Assembly: GCA_024278855.1 (NCBI GenBank)
Contig: JAJRSJ010000001.1
Coordinates: forward strand, 1 to 64,000
DNA: 64,000 bases
Direction of reading: 5' to 3'
Source of the DNA: Alphaproteobacteria bacterium
GTDB taxonomy: Bacteria; Pseudomonadota; Alphaproteobacteria; Caulobacterales; Maricaulaceae
Numbering within the stretch: the first letter of the stretch is position 1; each line of letters begins with the position of its first letter. The notes under the pieces were generated by a model. The model ran no database searches, was not told where the DNA came from, and worked only from the letters and a program-made list of their open reading frames with translations. Of the stretch, positions 18,264 to 27,822 are shown piece after piece. The translations under genes were made by a program, and so were the position numbers.

Positions 18264-20879
18264 ATGGCAAGAGGTTCAAAAAAACTGACGCACCCAAAGC
18301 TCGTCGCCAATAAGCAAGGCTTGTCTAATCCGGCTGCGGAAAAATCCGACCGTGACACATTGAACAAATTGCGCGCCCATGTTGATGATATTGAGAAACG
18401 CTTAAAACGGGCCAATAAATTAACCCGTACATCGGTCAGAGCCTTACAGTCTTCCTATGAGGCCCTAGACAAGAACATGGACAATAGCATTGAAAACGGC
18501 GTCCAGGTTTCTGCGCTCACTGGTCATATTGGAGCATTATCAGATCGTTTGACGGGTATGATCGAACAGACCCGGCGTGATGTTGCCCATGATTTAAAAA
18601 TCGTGTTGAGCGACCCGCGCCTGCAAACATTGTCGGCGGCAATAACCAAGGCAAATAAACGCCTGACTAAGGCTGAACATAACCAGGCCGAAGCCATTAA
18701 CACCATAAATCTACACATTGCCCGTTTGGCCACTGCGGTTGATGAGCGCATGCTGGTTGAAGAACGCAAGCGCCAAGCAGCGGACGAAGTTCTAGCCCGG
18801 CGTTTGGAGGCAGTTGAGCAAGACAGTGCGCAAGCTTTCAAATCTATCGGCAAAAAAATTGTCACGATTACCGAAGATATGACGGCGCGCCTCCATAGCC
18901 ATAAAGGTGAAATGTCAGAAGATGCATTGGCGCGACAACATGAATATGAAGAGCACAAGCACACTATGGCCCAGCGCATTGAGGCTATCGAAGATGAACG
19001 GCGCAACCAAATACCCGTTTTGGAGCGCGGCCTAGCCACATTAAGCACCCGTTTGGAAGCATTGGAGCAATGCGGTAGTTTTGACGCCGGGCCAGATGAC
19101 CTGCTCGCACCCGCCTATCAGGCAGCCCCAAATATATTTGAGGCAGATGTTATATTTGAAGCTGAAATGCTAGAAAGCAAAGCCCTTGAGCAAGCGCTCC
19201 CGCAGACAAGTGTAGACGCGCAGTCTAATGTAGACGTGCAGGCCAAAGATGCCTTTGCCGCTTTGGCCCTAATTGATACACAAGATGTGTCCCCGCCGCA
19301 ATTTGTCGCCAACCCAGATACATTTGAACACGCATCATCAACGCCCGTGTTCGCGCCAGAACCCGCCCAGGAAGATAATGTGAGCGGCCAAACGCAACCA
19401 CCAGAAGAATTTATGTCGGGCGACACATCAAATACCGCACCCGCACCAGTGTTTTCACCGCGAGAATATGCGCCGCACGGGTCTGACTATGTTGCCCAAA
19501 CAAGCTCTGTACCTACCCCTTATGTTGCGGGTGATAGCGACATCCAAGAGTACAACCCCCAAACATCAACGCCCCCTCTTCCCTCTTCTGATGTTATAGC
19601 TCCTGATATGCCCCCTACAGCATTTGGTACAATGTCCGGCCCACCGCCCATGCCGGATGATGCAAATCTGCCGCAATCGCAACCCCGGCTATATCCACAA
19701 GAAGCCCATCAGGAAATTCATCAAGATCCCCCTCTGGCACTTGCTCCGGAACATACCATAGCCCCGCCAGTACCCCTTGCGCCCCAAAACCTGGAAATAG
19801 CTCAAGAGCCAACAATGGAAAGTGTGCGCCCCGGTGCAGACCCCCATGTGCAGACACGTAAAGCCCGGAAAGAAAACAAGAGAAAACTTAAGAGAAAAAA
19901 CAAACAATCTGGGAGTGGCGGCGCCGGCAGCAATCATGGCAATATCCGCAAACTAGCTCTCTTGGCGGGTGTCGCCGTGATAGCTTTATTTGCCTATAAA
20001 ACCATTGCGCCTAAAATATTCGAAAATCAGGAGCGCACATTTAATGCGCAAACACCACAAAGCAGACAATTGGCCAATGTCACCATGTCTGGCGAAACTG
20101 ATTTTGCGGCAATCGATGCTTCCGCGACGAACGAAAACCAAAACCTCCAACCAGTTGAGAGCATTGACCCCCCCGCTGAAACCGCCACTGAAACTCCCGT
20201 TGCAACTATTGCGCCCATCGGTGATTATACCCAGTCCATGGCCGCTCCGGATTTAGGCCAAACCGTAGCAAAAGCAAATGCCAATAAACTGACCTTGGAA
20301 ACCGCCGCCGCCAACGGTGATGCCGTAGCACAATTCCAGCTCGGTCTTGCGCATCTGGAAGCGGGGCGGGACGCAGAAGCTTTACGTCTCATCCGGCTGT
20401 CCGCAAACCAAGGTCAAGCGGCGGCGCAATACAGGTTGGCTAAATTGTACGAGGCAGGTATCGGGGTTAAGGTGAACGGCAAAACGGCCAAAGGTTTATT
20501 GTTGCGTGCGGCCAAGGCTGACAACCGCATCGCCATGCATGATTTGGGCCATTATTACGCGACCGGTGCAGACGGGTCTGCACCTGATATTAAACAAGCC
20601 GTATCATGGTTTTCCAAAGCAGCAAATCGCGGTGTTTTGGATTCCCAATTTAATCTAGGGGTTTTATATCAAGGCGGATCAGGCGTCGAGCTTAGCCTTA
20701 CCGACGCATATTTTTGGTACACAATTGCCGGTTTGCAAGGCGACAAAATCGCAAAGCAGCGCAGCGAGGCCATCGAGCCGGAACTTTCCGCTGACAATCT
20801 CGACCTAGCGCAAGCCCGGATTAAAGCCTTCTCGCCCACACCCGTAAACAATGGGGCAAATGGCGTGTTTAATGATTGA
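18264..20879 (+). CDS. PodJ-like polar organiser: coiled coil, transmembrane segment, Sel1 repeats
   Basis: 871 aa to the annotated TGA. Order: cytoplasmic Lys/Glu/Ala-rich coiled coil (about residues 20-280), Pro/Gln/Thr-rich disordered linker (about 300-530), a basic stretch KRKLKRKNKQ, one transmembrane helix LALLAGVAVIALFAY (about 562-577), then a periplasmic part with Sel1-like repeats (about 685-850: AVAQFQLGLAHLEAG, AAAQYRLAKLYEAGIG, GVLDSQFNLGVLYQGGSG). This is the architecture of Caulobacter PodJ, which organises the new pole. Full PodJ-type proteins end in a peptidoglycan-binding domain, and such a domain follows in the same frame after the TGA. Start behind AGGAAACGAG; CtrA box upstream. 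Confidence 0.75.
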   Translation: MARGSKKLTHPKLVANKQGLSNPAAEKSDRDTLNKLRAHVDDIEKRLKRANKLTRTSVRALQSSYEALDKNMDNSIENGVQVSALTGHIGALSDRLTGMIEQTRRDVAHDLKIVLSDPRLQTLSAAITKANKRLTKAEHNQAEAINTINLHIARLATAVDERMLVEERKRQAADEVLARRLEAVEQDSAQAFKSIGKKIVTITEDMTARLHSHKGEMSEDALARQHEYEEHKHTMAQRIEAIEDERRNQIPVLERGLATLSTRLEALEQCGSFDAGPDDLLAPAYQAAPNIFEADVIFEAEMLESKALEQALPQTSVDAQSNVDVQAKDAFAALALIDTQDVSPPQFVANPDTFEHASSTPVFAPEPAQEDNVSGQTQPPEEFMSGDTSNTAPAPVFSPREYAPHGSDYVAQTSSVPTPYVAGDSDIQEYNPQTSTPPLPSSDVIAPDMPPTAFGTMSGPPPMPDDANLPQSQPRLYPQEAHQEIHQDPPLALAPEHTIAPPVPLAPQNLEIAQEPTMESVRPGADPHVQTRKARKENKRKLKRKNKQSGSGGAGSNHGNIRKLALLAGVAVIALFAYKTIAPKIFENQERTFNAQTPQSRQLANVTMSGETDFAAIDASATNENQNLQPVESIDPPAETATETPVATIAPIGDYTQSMAAPDLGQTVAKANANKLTLETAAANGDAVAQFQLGLAHLEAGRDAEALRLIRLSANQGQAAAQYRLAKLYEAGIGVKVNGKTAKGLLLRAAKADNRIAMHDLGHYYATGADGSAPDIKQAVSWFSKAANRGVLDSQFNLGVLYQGGSGVELSLTDAYFWYTIAGLQGDKIAKQRSEAIEPELSADNLDLAQARIKAFSPTPVNNGANGVFND

Positions 20880-21107
20880 CCTTGGGTCCAAACAAAACCC
20901 GAAACAAAATCTGGTACCGAAGCGAGGGTAAAGACCGTTCAAAAAATGCTCACGTCTCTGGGTTATAATGTCGGCAAGCCCGACGGGGCTATGGGGCCAA
21001 ATACCAGAAATGCCATTATTTCATTTGAACGTGCCAACGGACTGCCCGAAACCGGTCGGGCCAATGCTGCGTTGATTGCCCGGTTGCAATTAGCGGCAGG
21101 CGCGTAA
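20880..21107 (+). pseudogene. Detached in-frame peptidoglycan-binding domain of the PodJ-like gene
   Basis: Immediately after the TGA at 20877-20879 the same frame stays open to a TAA at 21105. It translates to a PG_binding_1 domain: ARVKTVQKMLTSLGYNVG, KPDGAMGPNTRNAIISFE, ERANGLPETGRANAALIARL. There is no credible ribosome site or start codon before it, so it is only made if the TGA is read through or is absent in the true sequence. The 283 bases up to the next gene hold nothing else. Confidence 0.75.
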
Positions 21108-21162
21108 AAAGCTTTCATTTTCCAAAGGCTATGCCATATAAATCATAATTGAGGGGACTTAT

Positions 21163-21981
21163 ATGGAAATTCTTTACGAAAAATTGGAGCAGATACCTGA
21201 TTTGGTCATTAGTTTTGCGCCCAAATTGCTCCGAGCCCTAGCTATATTTTTTATTGGAAAATTTATCTTGGGCAAGGTGATGAAAGCCGTGCACGGCGGT
21301 GCTTTGAAAATCCCCAATATTGACAAAACCCTAGCCGGTTTTTTCACTTCCACCATCCATTTTGCCGGCATGGTGATCATTAGTGTGGCCGCACTTACGG
21401 CCCTTTCAATTCCGCTCGGGTTTTTGGCCACTGTGGTCACGGCGCTAGTTATAGCCTTGGGGTTTGCATTACAAGGCGCATTGGGGGATTTGGCGTCGGG
21501 GATTTTGGTCATACTGTTTCGGCCCTACAGTATTGGCGACGAGGTCGAACTGAACGGCACCAAGGGCTTTGTCACCGATTTGTCCTTGTTTGCCACCCGC
21601 ATGAAAACCGGGGATAATGTAGAGATCATCGTGGCCAACGGCGACGCCTTTGGTAATACGATCACCAATTATTTCGGCTATGGCAAACGGCGTCTCGATT
21701 TAGATTTCGGGGTCAGCTATGATGCCGATTTGGATAAATCGATCGCCGCTATTTTGTCGAGCGCGATCGGGGACGAGCGTATTTTGCAAAGCCCGGCTCC
21801 GTGGGCCAAGGTGATAAATTTGGGCGATAGTTCGGTTGATATACAATTGCGGGTCTGGTGCTACCCCAATGATCACCGCCACATTAAAATGGATATCCCC
21901 TACAGGGTCAAAAAGGCTCTTGATAAGGCCGGTATTGAAATCCCGTATCCCCACGCCGTTATTATACAAAGAAAGGCCTAA
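21163..21981 (+). CDS. MscS-family mechanosensitive channel (first of two)
   Basis: Small-conductance mechanosensitive channel of the inner membrane, 272 aa. Three N-terminal transmembrane helices (LLRALAIFFIGKFILG; FAGMVIISVAALTALSI; FLATVVTALVIALGFALQG) and the pore-lining/Gly-rich helix ending ALGDLASGILVILFRPYSIGDEVE, followed by the beta domain (NGTKGFVTDLSLFATRM) and C-terminal alpha/beta domain. Preceded by a GAGGGGAC site. Releases solutes under hypo-osmotic shock (family knowledge). Paralog of the next gene, three bases away. Confidence 0.93.
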   Translation: MEILYEKLEQIPDLVISFAPKLLRALAIFFIGKFILGKVMKAVHGGALKIPNIDKTLAGFFTSTIHFAGMVIISVAALTALSIPLGFLATVVTALVIALGFALQGALGDLASGILVILFRPYSIGDEVELNGTKGFVTDLSLFATRMKTGDNVEIIVANGDAFGNTITNYFGYGKRRLDLDFGVSYDADLDKSIAAILSSAIGDERILQSPAPWAKVINLGDSSVDIQLRVWCYPNDHRHIKMDIPYRVKKALDKAGIEIPYPHAVIIQRKA

Positions 21982-21984
21982 GCC

Positions 21985-22824
21985 ATGGAAGATTTTTCAA
22001 ACACACTCACAGGGTATTGGGATAAATACAGTGATCTGGCCCTGGGCAATATTATCGGGTTTGCGCCAAAACTGATCGGCGCATTGTTCATCCTATGGAT
22101 CGCCACAAGTATTGCCGGGCGCGTGCAAAAGCGCATCCTCAATTATACCAAGAAAAGCCCCCGCATTGATACCACTCTTGGTAACTTTCTGGCCTCGATC
22201 ATTAAATATGCCGTCCTGCTTACGGGTATTCTCGTCGCGGCTAGCCTTGTCGGCATTAAAATTGCCGCTATTTTCACGATCTTTGCTGCCATGACATTGG
22301 CCATTGGTTTGGCGCTGCGCGGCACGATGAGCAATGTAGCGGCGGGGATATTACTGATAATTTTTCGACCCTACAGAATTGGCGATTATGTGGAAGCCGA
22401 CGGTGTGGAAGGCACGGTTGACGACATCAATGTCTTTAACACCACCTTGCGCACCTTGGACAATGTCAAGCTGATCCTGTCAAACGGCGGTGCTTGGCGC
22501 TCGACTATAAAAAATTATTCTTCCCTAGGCGCACGCCGCATCGATATGGATTTTGGTATCGACTATAATGACGATATGGACAAAGCCATCACCATCATCA
22601 AAGACACGGCGGCCAAACATAAAGATGTGTTGAAAAAACCGGACGGGCCTTGGGCCAAAGTTAGAAATGTGGGCGAAAGCTCGGTTGATATCCAGATGCG
22701 GGTCTGGTGTAAGCCGGAGAATTATTGGGACGTGAAATTTGACCTGACCAAATCCGTAAAAGAGGCGTTTGATAAAGGCGGCATTTCAATTCCTTATCCC
22801 CACGGCGTTGAAATCATGAAATAA
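21985..22824 (+). CDS. MscS-family mechanosensitive channel (second of two)
   Basis: 279 aa, collinear with the preceding channel gene and clearly a tandem duplicate: LALRGTMSNVAAGILLIIFRPYRIGDYVE matches its pore-helix region, and both end in IPYPH. Differences in the pore helix (SNVAAG versus GDLASG) suggest different gating or conductance, which is inference. Could form homo- or hetero-heptamers with its neighbour. Operon continues into the GNAT gene two bases downstream. Confidence 0.93.
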   Translation: MEDFSNTLTGYWDKYSDLALGNIIGFAPKLIGALFILWIATSIAGRVQKRILNYTKKSPRIDTTLGNFLASIIKYAVLLTGILVAASLVGIKIAAIFTIFAAMTLAIGLALRGTMSNVAAGILLIIFRPYRIGDYVEADGVEGTVDDINVFNTTLRTLDNVKLILSNGGAWRSTIKNYSSLGARRIDMDFGIDYNDDMDKAITIIKDTAAKHKDVLKKPDGPWAKVRNVGESSVDIQMRVWCKPENYWDVKFDLTKSVKEAFDKGGISIPYPHGVEIMK

Positions 22825-22826
22825 TT

Positions 22827-23297
22827 ATGGCCAAAGTACAACTCATACAAGCAACAAGTCCGGCGCAAATAACGGACGTGAAAAATTTGTTTTTGGAATA
22901 TCTCGAAACTCTACAAACTGAATTCGGCAATGAGATTGGTTGCGCAGATGGTCACGCAGATATGCAGGGCTTCCCCGGCAACTATAAGGCTTTGCTATTG
23001 GCCAGTATAGACGCCATCCCGGTGGCCGCCTGTGGTGTCAAACGGGTCAACGCAAAGGATTGCGAATTAGTGCGGCTGTATTGCCGCCCTGAAGGGCGTA
23101 GCCACGGGCTTGGTCGCAAGCTTAGTCAAGCTGTACAAGATTATGCCAAAGCTGAGGGGTACGCCCGCTTGGTGCTGTCCACCGAACCAATGATGAAACA
23201 CGCGGTCAAACTCTACACGTCAATGGGGTTTAAGGACATAGAAAATTATGCAGACGCCCCGTCCGCATGTTCTAAATATATGGCTTTGGAGCTGTAA
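22827..23297 (+). CDS. GNAT-family N-acetyltransferase
   Basis: 156-aa acetyl-CoA-dependent acetyltransferase. The acetyl-CoA loop is CRPEGRSHGLGRKLSQAVQDYA (R/Q-x-x-G-x-G/A form), preceded by ELVRLY (beta 4) and followed by VLSTEPMMKHAVKLYTSMGF. Substrate cannot be read from sequence. Only two bases from the mscS pair, so cotranscribed. Confidence 0.88.
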   Translation: MAKVQLIQATSPAQITDVKNLFLEYLETLQTEFGNEIGCADGHADMQGFPGNYKALLLASIDAIPVAACGVKRVNAKDCELVRLYCRPEGRSHGLGRKLSQAVQDYAKAEGYARLVLSTEPMMKHAVKLYTSMGFKDIENYADAPSACSKYMALEL

Positions 23298-23306
23298 GAA
23301 AAGAGC

Positions 23307-23543
23307 CTAAAAACGCTTCTTTTTCTTCTTCATGGGCAGTAGACCCTCTAGCTGGGCGCGTTTGCGGGCCAGTTTACGGACACGGCGAACCGCTTCAGCC
23401 TTTTCGCGGACACGCTTTTCAGATGGTTTTTCGAAATGACGGCGGGCTTTCATCTCGCGCAAAACGCCCTCGTTTTGCAATTTTTTCTTAAGCGCCCGGA
23501 GTGCCTGATCAACATTGTTCTGGCGTACGTAAATTTCAACCAT
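23307..23543 (-). CDS. rpsU: 30S ribosomal protein S21
   Basis: 78 aa, very basic: [25 protein letters not shown], then [16 protein letters not shown] and a Lys-rich tail MKKKKKRF. Start ATG 23543 (MVEIYVR) rather than 23561. S21 takes part in initiation by base-pairing support near the anti-Shine-Dalgarno region. Monocistronic here, converging on the GNAT gene. Confidence 0.96.
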   Translation of the reverse strand: MVEIYVRQNNVDQALRALKKKLQNEGVLREMKARRHFEKPSEKRVREKAEAVRRVRKLARKRAQLEGLLPMKKKKKRF

Positions 23544-23737
23544 GTAAAAGCCTGCTTTCAATAATAAGTAACAAATAAAACGCTTGCATGCACGAATGCA
23601 CAGGCAAGCCTGTAATTTCCAAGTTGGCCGCTATGTAGCGGCTCTATTAGAGGGCGTCTAGGGCAAAAGCCATAAAAGTACAGGATTTTCTTCCATTTGT
23701 GGCGGATATGCGACAGTTTACCCAAAAGGGAGCTTAT

Positions 23738-24703
23738 ATGGGATTTCCAAACGCAAGAATAATTGACGCCGGAGAGGTGAAAATAGCGATTTATGAACGC
23801 GGTGCGGCGAATGCCCCGCCCGTATTGCTGCTGCACGGTTGGCCGGAAATAGCCTATTCTTGGAAACACCAAATGCAGGCTTTGGCGGAAGCGGGCTACC
23901 GGGCCATAGCACTGGATTTACGCGGCTTTGGCCATTCGGATGCGCCGAGGAATGTGGCAGCCTACCGCATTGATAAATTGGTCGGTGATATTGAGGCTGT
24001 GCTTGGTGCGCTTGGTCTGCGCGAAGTGGTATTGTGTGGCCACGATTGGGGCGGGATTATTGTCTGGCACGCAGCTAGGATGTTGGAAAACCGGGTGCGC
24101 GGCATCATTTCGATCTGCACCCCCCATATGCGCCGCCCGCCCGCTGATCCCATTGAAATTTTTAAGCACCGCCACGGAGATGACCACTATTTCGTTGCTT
24201 TCCAAAAACCGGGCATAGCCGAAACTATCTTGGAGCAAGACCCATTAGCCGTGTTTAAAATGTTGTTTCGGCGTACACCGCCCGCCACCAAACCATCATC
24301 AGACATGTATTATTTGCTCAACCATTTGCAAACCTATCTGGAGGCAGGCGCACCAAAATTGCCAGGTCAGGTGATGAGCGACGAAGACTTACAGGTTTAC
24401 GCGGGTGCTTACACCCATTCAGGCTTTCACGGCGGCGTTAATCTCTACCGCAATACCACAGCCAATTACAATTTTACCGCCGATCTGTCTGACGGTATTT
24501 CCCAACCCAGCCTGATGATCAGCACGGCAGACGATCTGTTCCTGCCGCCAGAAATGGCCAACCCAATGACAGACATGGTTCCGGATTTAGAACGTATCAC
24601 CATAGAGGCTTGCGGCCATTGGGCCATGTGGGAAAAACCGGACGAAATTAACACGGCCATGATAAAGTGGCTAAACCGCAAAATGGGGCAGAGATATTTT
24701 TAA
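23738..24703 (+). CDS. Alpha/beta hydrolase, epoxide hydrolase-like
   Basis: 321 aa from ATG 23738, behind AAAAGGGAG (the ORF start at 23699 is upstream of it). HGWPE forms the oxyanion-hole motif, GHDWGG carries an Asp nucleophile as in epoxide hydrolases and haloalkane dehalogenases, and CGHWAMWEKPDE holds the catalytic His. The HGWPE motif favours epoxide hydrolase over dehalogenase. Substrate unknown. No operon partner. Confidence 0.87.
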   Translation: MGFPNARIIDAGEVKIAIYERGAANAPPVLLLHGWPEIAYSWKHQMQALAEAGYRAIALDLRGFGHSDAPRNVAAYRIDKLVGDIEAVLGALGLREVVLCGHDWGGIIVWHAARMLENRVRGIISICTPHMRRPPADPIEIFKHRHGDDHYFVAFQKPGIAETILEQDPLAVFKMLFRRTPPATKPSSDMYYLLNHLQTYLEAGAPKLPGQVMSDEDLQVYAGAYTHSGFHGGVNLYRNTTANYNFTADLSDGISQPSLMISTADDLFLPPEMANPMTDMVPDLERITIEACGHWAMWEKPDEINTAMIKWLNRKMGQRYF

Positions 24704-24740
24704 CTATGTTATCTGAGCCCGTAAATAAGGTTCGCAGAAC

Positions 24741-25898
24741 TTACAAACATTCGTAAAGTGCCTTTATCAATCTGAGCGGTCTTGGGTCGCCAATTAAAAC
24801 ATTGCTTTGCTTGTTCATAACGTAGGCGCAAGTGATACCTGCGGCGCGGTCCGCGAAAGCGCAAGAACCGCCCCAACCGCTATGGCCAAGTGTGGTTGCG
24901 TTCGGGCCGTAAAAATGGTTTGGGCGGTTGATCATTAGCCCGGCGGCAAATGTCAGATCAAATGGCAAAACCAGATCCGGGCCTGATATGCGTTCTTTAG
25001 ATAATGCGCGCAAAGTGGTTTGCGACAAATATTTTGTCCCGCCCATATGACCGTCCAGTGCCAATTGCATCAGTTTTGCCAAGGATTTAGCCGTACCGTG
25101 ACCATTGGCTCCGGCAAATTCGGCGGCGCGCCACGCCGCCGTACCGCGCCGCCCCGGTGATGACCACGGCTTAAGAAAAGCGGCGCGGGTGGCGGTGTTA
25201 ATCTCGCCCAAGTCCGACATAGCGCGGGGTTTGTGCAAATCGGCGCAACGGACATGTTCACTTACTGGGGTTCCAATGAAAAAGTCTATGTCGTTGGGCT
25301 CACAAATTTCTTCGCGTAAAATGATCCCAAGCGTCCGGTTTTCAACATCGGCCCGCCGAGCGATTTCTCCGGCCAGAAACCCGTATGTCAATGGGTGATA
25401 GCCGCTCTTGCTACCCGGTTCCCATATAGGTTTTTGAGCTGCTAATCGTGCGCATATACCGTCCCAGTCGAACCAGTCTTCGGGCTGCATTTCTTCCGTG
25501 ATACCTGATAATCCGCCCTGGTGGGACAGGGCTTGTGCCACAGTCAATTTATCTTTGCCGTGCTTTCCGGATTTTGGGGAAAATGCCGGCCACAGGCTGG
25601 CGACGGTTTGCTCATAATCCAGACGCCCTTGTTGGGCCAACCAAGCGATGACAATAGCCGCTACGGCTTTGGTTGTGGAGAACACGGGTACTAATGTGTC
25701 CGGTTTCCAAGCCAATTCCTCGCGCTGGTCTTTTGTACCGCCAATTAAGTCGACAATACATTCGCCGTTTTTATAGACACAAAACCCTGCCCCGGCTTCT
25801 AAACCTTGGGTGAAATTTTCTAGAAAAGCACCGCGAACCGCCTCAAAATCGTCTGCCACATGTCCAGATATTGAAAGTTTTTTTATTTCAGTTTTCAT
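24741..25898 (-). CDS. Serine hydrolase, beta-lactamase class C/esterase family
   Basis: 385 aa. The Ser-x-x-Lys active-site tetrad is STTK in VPVFSTTKAVAAIVIAW, followed by LSHQGGLSG and a Tyr motif (SGYHPLTYGFLAGEIARR). HSGWGGS near the end stands for the KTG-like box. No signal peptide, so cytoplasmic; such proteins are usually esterases/EstB-like rather than antibiotic-hydrolysing. Single gene. Confidence 0.87.
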   Translation of the reverse strand: MKTEIKKLSISGHVADDFEAVRGAFLENFTQGLEAGAGFCVYKNGECIVDLIGGTKDQREELAWKPDTLVPVFSTTKAVAAIVIAWLAQQGRLDYEQTVASLWPAFSPKSGKHGKDKLTVAQALSHQGGLSGITEEMQPEDWFDWDGICARLAAQKPIWEPGSKSGYHPLTYGFLAGEIARRADVENRTLGIILREEICEPNDIDFFIGTPVSEHVRCADLHKPRAMSDLGEINTATRAAFLKPWSSPGRRGTAAWRAAEFAGANGHGTAKSLAKLMQLALDGHMGGTKYLSQTTLRALSKERISGPDLVLPFDLTFAAGLMINRPNHFYGPNATTLGHSGWGGSCAFADRAAGITCAYVMNKQSNVLIGDPRPLRLIKALYECL

Positions 25899-25951
25899 TC
25901 GGGCAAATTTGCTGATAAACAGCGTTAAATCAATGCCAAAAGAGAAACATT

Positions 25952-26299
25952 ATGAGCCTAACAATTTACCACAATCCGCGCTGTTCCAAGTCCCGCCAAA
26001 CTTTAGCTTTATTGGTTGAACGCGGCGAAGAACCGACAATCATCGAATATTTGAAAACGCCGCCAACGGAAACCGACATCCGCGCTCTGGTCAAATTATT
26101 GGGTGTGGACTCAGTGCGCGACATTATGCGCACGGGCGAGGCCATATATAAAGAATTGAGCTTAAAGTCCGTCCAGGGTGAGGGCAAATTGATCAAAGCG
26201 GTCGCCCAAAACCCCAAATTACTGGAACGCCCCATTGTTATAAAAGACGGCAAAGCGGCCATTGGACGACCGCCGGAAACCGTGTTGAAGCTATTTTAG
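25952..26299 (+). CDS. arsC: ArsC-family arsenate reductase (glutaredoxin type)
   Basis: 115 aa of thioredoxin fold with HNPRCSKSRQTL (catalytic Cys at 11), EYLKTPPT, and RPIVIKDGKAAIGRPPE, the last matching the ArsC Arg/Pro loop. Reduces arsenate to arsenite with glutathione and glutaredoxin. No arsR, arsB or acr3 gene is nearby, so a general ArsC/YffB-like role cannot be excluded. The 137 bases after it hold no gene. Confidence 0.88.
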   Translation: MSLTIYHNPRCSKSRQTLALLVERGEEPTIIEYLKTPPTETDIRALVKLLGVDSVRDIMRTGEAIYKELSLKSVQGEGKLIKAVAQNPKLLERPIVIKDGKAAIGRPPETVLKLF

Positions 26300-26436
26300 G
26301 TCATATACGTTCAAAAAACTCCTTAAAAAATCTGCCGCGATAAACGAGTTGTTAAGTATAAGCGGGCATCAAGTCATTAACTATAGTGCAATTTTGCATG
26401 AAAATATTAAATGGTATGTTGATGATGAGACTGACT

Positions 26437-27707
26437 ATGCGCAAGACAACAAAGCTAGTTGCGGCTAGTTGTTCGGCTGTTTTATTGTCGGGCTGTTCAT
26501 GGTTTGGGTTTGGCGGCGCACAAAACTATCCGGTTAATACCGGCATGCGTTATAAAAACAGTTCGGCCCAGTACAATATGGGATCCGGGCAAAGATCAAT
26601 AGCTCGGTGCCAAATCTCGTCGCCGACCCAACCAATTCCGTCTGGCTGTAGGCCAGAAGAGGTTACATTGGCCCTAGGAGGTGCTCAAACCTATAATCAG
26701 CAAGGGCAATATACCAGTGGCGGCTACGGAACACATGTTGGCGCCGCACAAAGTGCCCAAAGCGCTCAGGGCGGCTATGGGCCAAACGCCCCAACAAAAA
26801 GTTCAAAAGACCGCTATTACGAGGTCAATTTGGTCTGACAATAGACCGCAGTGTTGGCGGCGAGTTGTTTGATACTGGCGGGTCAGCATCAGTAGCCGGT
26901 TATAATAGAGCCATGTTTGAAGAGGGCGTACTTACCGGTTCTCCCGCAGCCGGGCAAACCCAAGACACACGATATTATAGTTCGGCTGAGCGGATTTCTG
27001 CGCCGGATATTAGTTTCAGCGATGTTTATAGTGCGCCCGTGCAAATCACTGGCGGGCTTGAACTTATTTTAAGTAAACATGCGACAGTTTTTGCCAACGC
27101 CGGATATACGCGGGCTGAAGGCAAAAGCGGCGGCGGTGTACAAATTATAGATACCCTTCTCAGGGATGTGACAATTCAAGACTATGACGTAAATACGGGC
27201 TTGCCTATTGGTGGACCGATCGGGCCAGTTACAACATTTATTCCAAATGAAGCTGTAGCCACATTTAACTATGAGTTTTCCGAACTGGAGCGTTACGACC
27301 TGGAAGCGGGCGGGCGCTATTATTTCAACCCGATCATGCAAACCCAACTTCAGCGGCCCTTAACGCCGTTTATCGCCGCATCTGGTGGCGCGTCTTATTA
27401 TAATGCCACACGAGTCAACGAAAACCAGCGTCAGCGGTTTTTGGGGCGGGTTTTTGAAAACACGCAAACCAACCCAAATGGTGACTATTATGATGTTAAC
27501 TTTGGCACCCGCGTTCAAATATACGATGCACAATGGGTACCTTTTGGTGCTGTAAAGGCTGGTTTGGAATGGCAAATGACCGCAAAGACGGCTTTGGCAT
27601 TTGAAGCGGGTGTAAAATATGAAGCAGCCCGAGATTTCTCCGATGGCACGCAGGGAGACGACATAATTTCTATCCCCCTTACCATTCGCGGCAGCTATAA
27701 TTTTTAG
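26437..27707 (+). pseudogene. Lipobox outer-membrane barrel protein, member 1 of 3 (frameshifted)
   Basis: The N-terminal part (26437-26838) has signal peptide and lipobox LLSGCSWFGFGG, then a Gly/Gln-rich linker. The barrel part (open to 27707) lies in the -1 frame. They join at 26829-26831: one more T in AATTTGGT would give YEVNFGLTIDRSVGGELFD, and the protein would then align end to end with the two following genes (SDVY, LEAGGRYYF, LTPFIAASGGASYYN, QWVPFGAVKAGLE, and a C-terminal SIPLTIRGSYNF ending in Phe as outer-membrane barrels do). The ORF track lists the halves separately. Real null allele or a one-base sequence error. Confidence 0.75.
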
Positions 27708-27822
27708 CAAAAAACCCGGCCCCACTGTAGAAAAATCCGAATAATTTCAGCATGTAACAAGGTTTTGTTAAGCATATTAGGGTTAATTAGGGTCAATATA
27801 GCAATTTTAAAGGGTTTTGGTT

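Noticed and set aside
20877-20879. TGA recoded as Trp or selenocysteine throughout the genome
   Set aside because: TGA is a genuine stop in several ATGA overlaps (sdhC/sdhD, parD/parE, lipoprotein/thiolase), no SECIS-like element was seen after either in-frame TGA, and the positions do not align with a conserved Cys.
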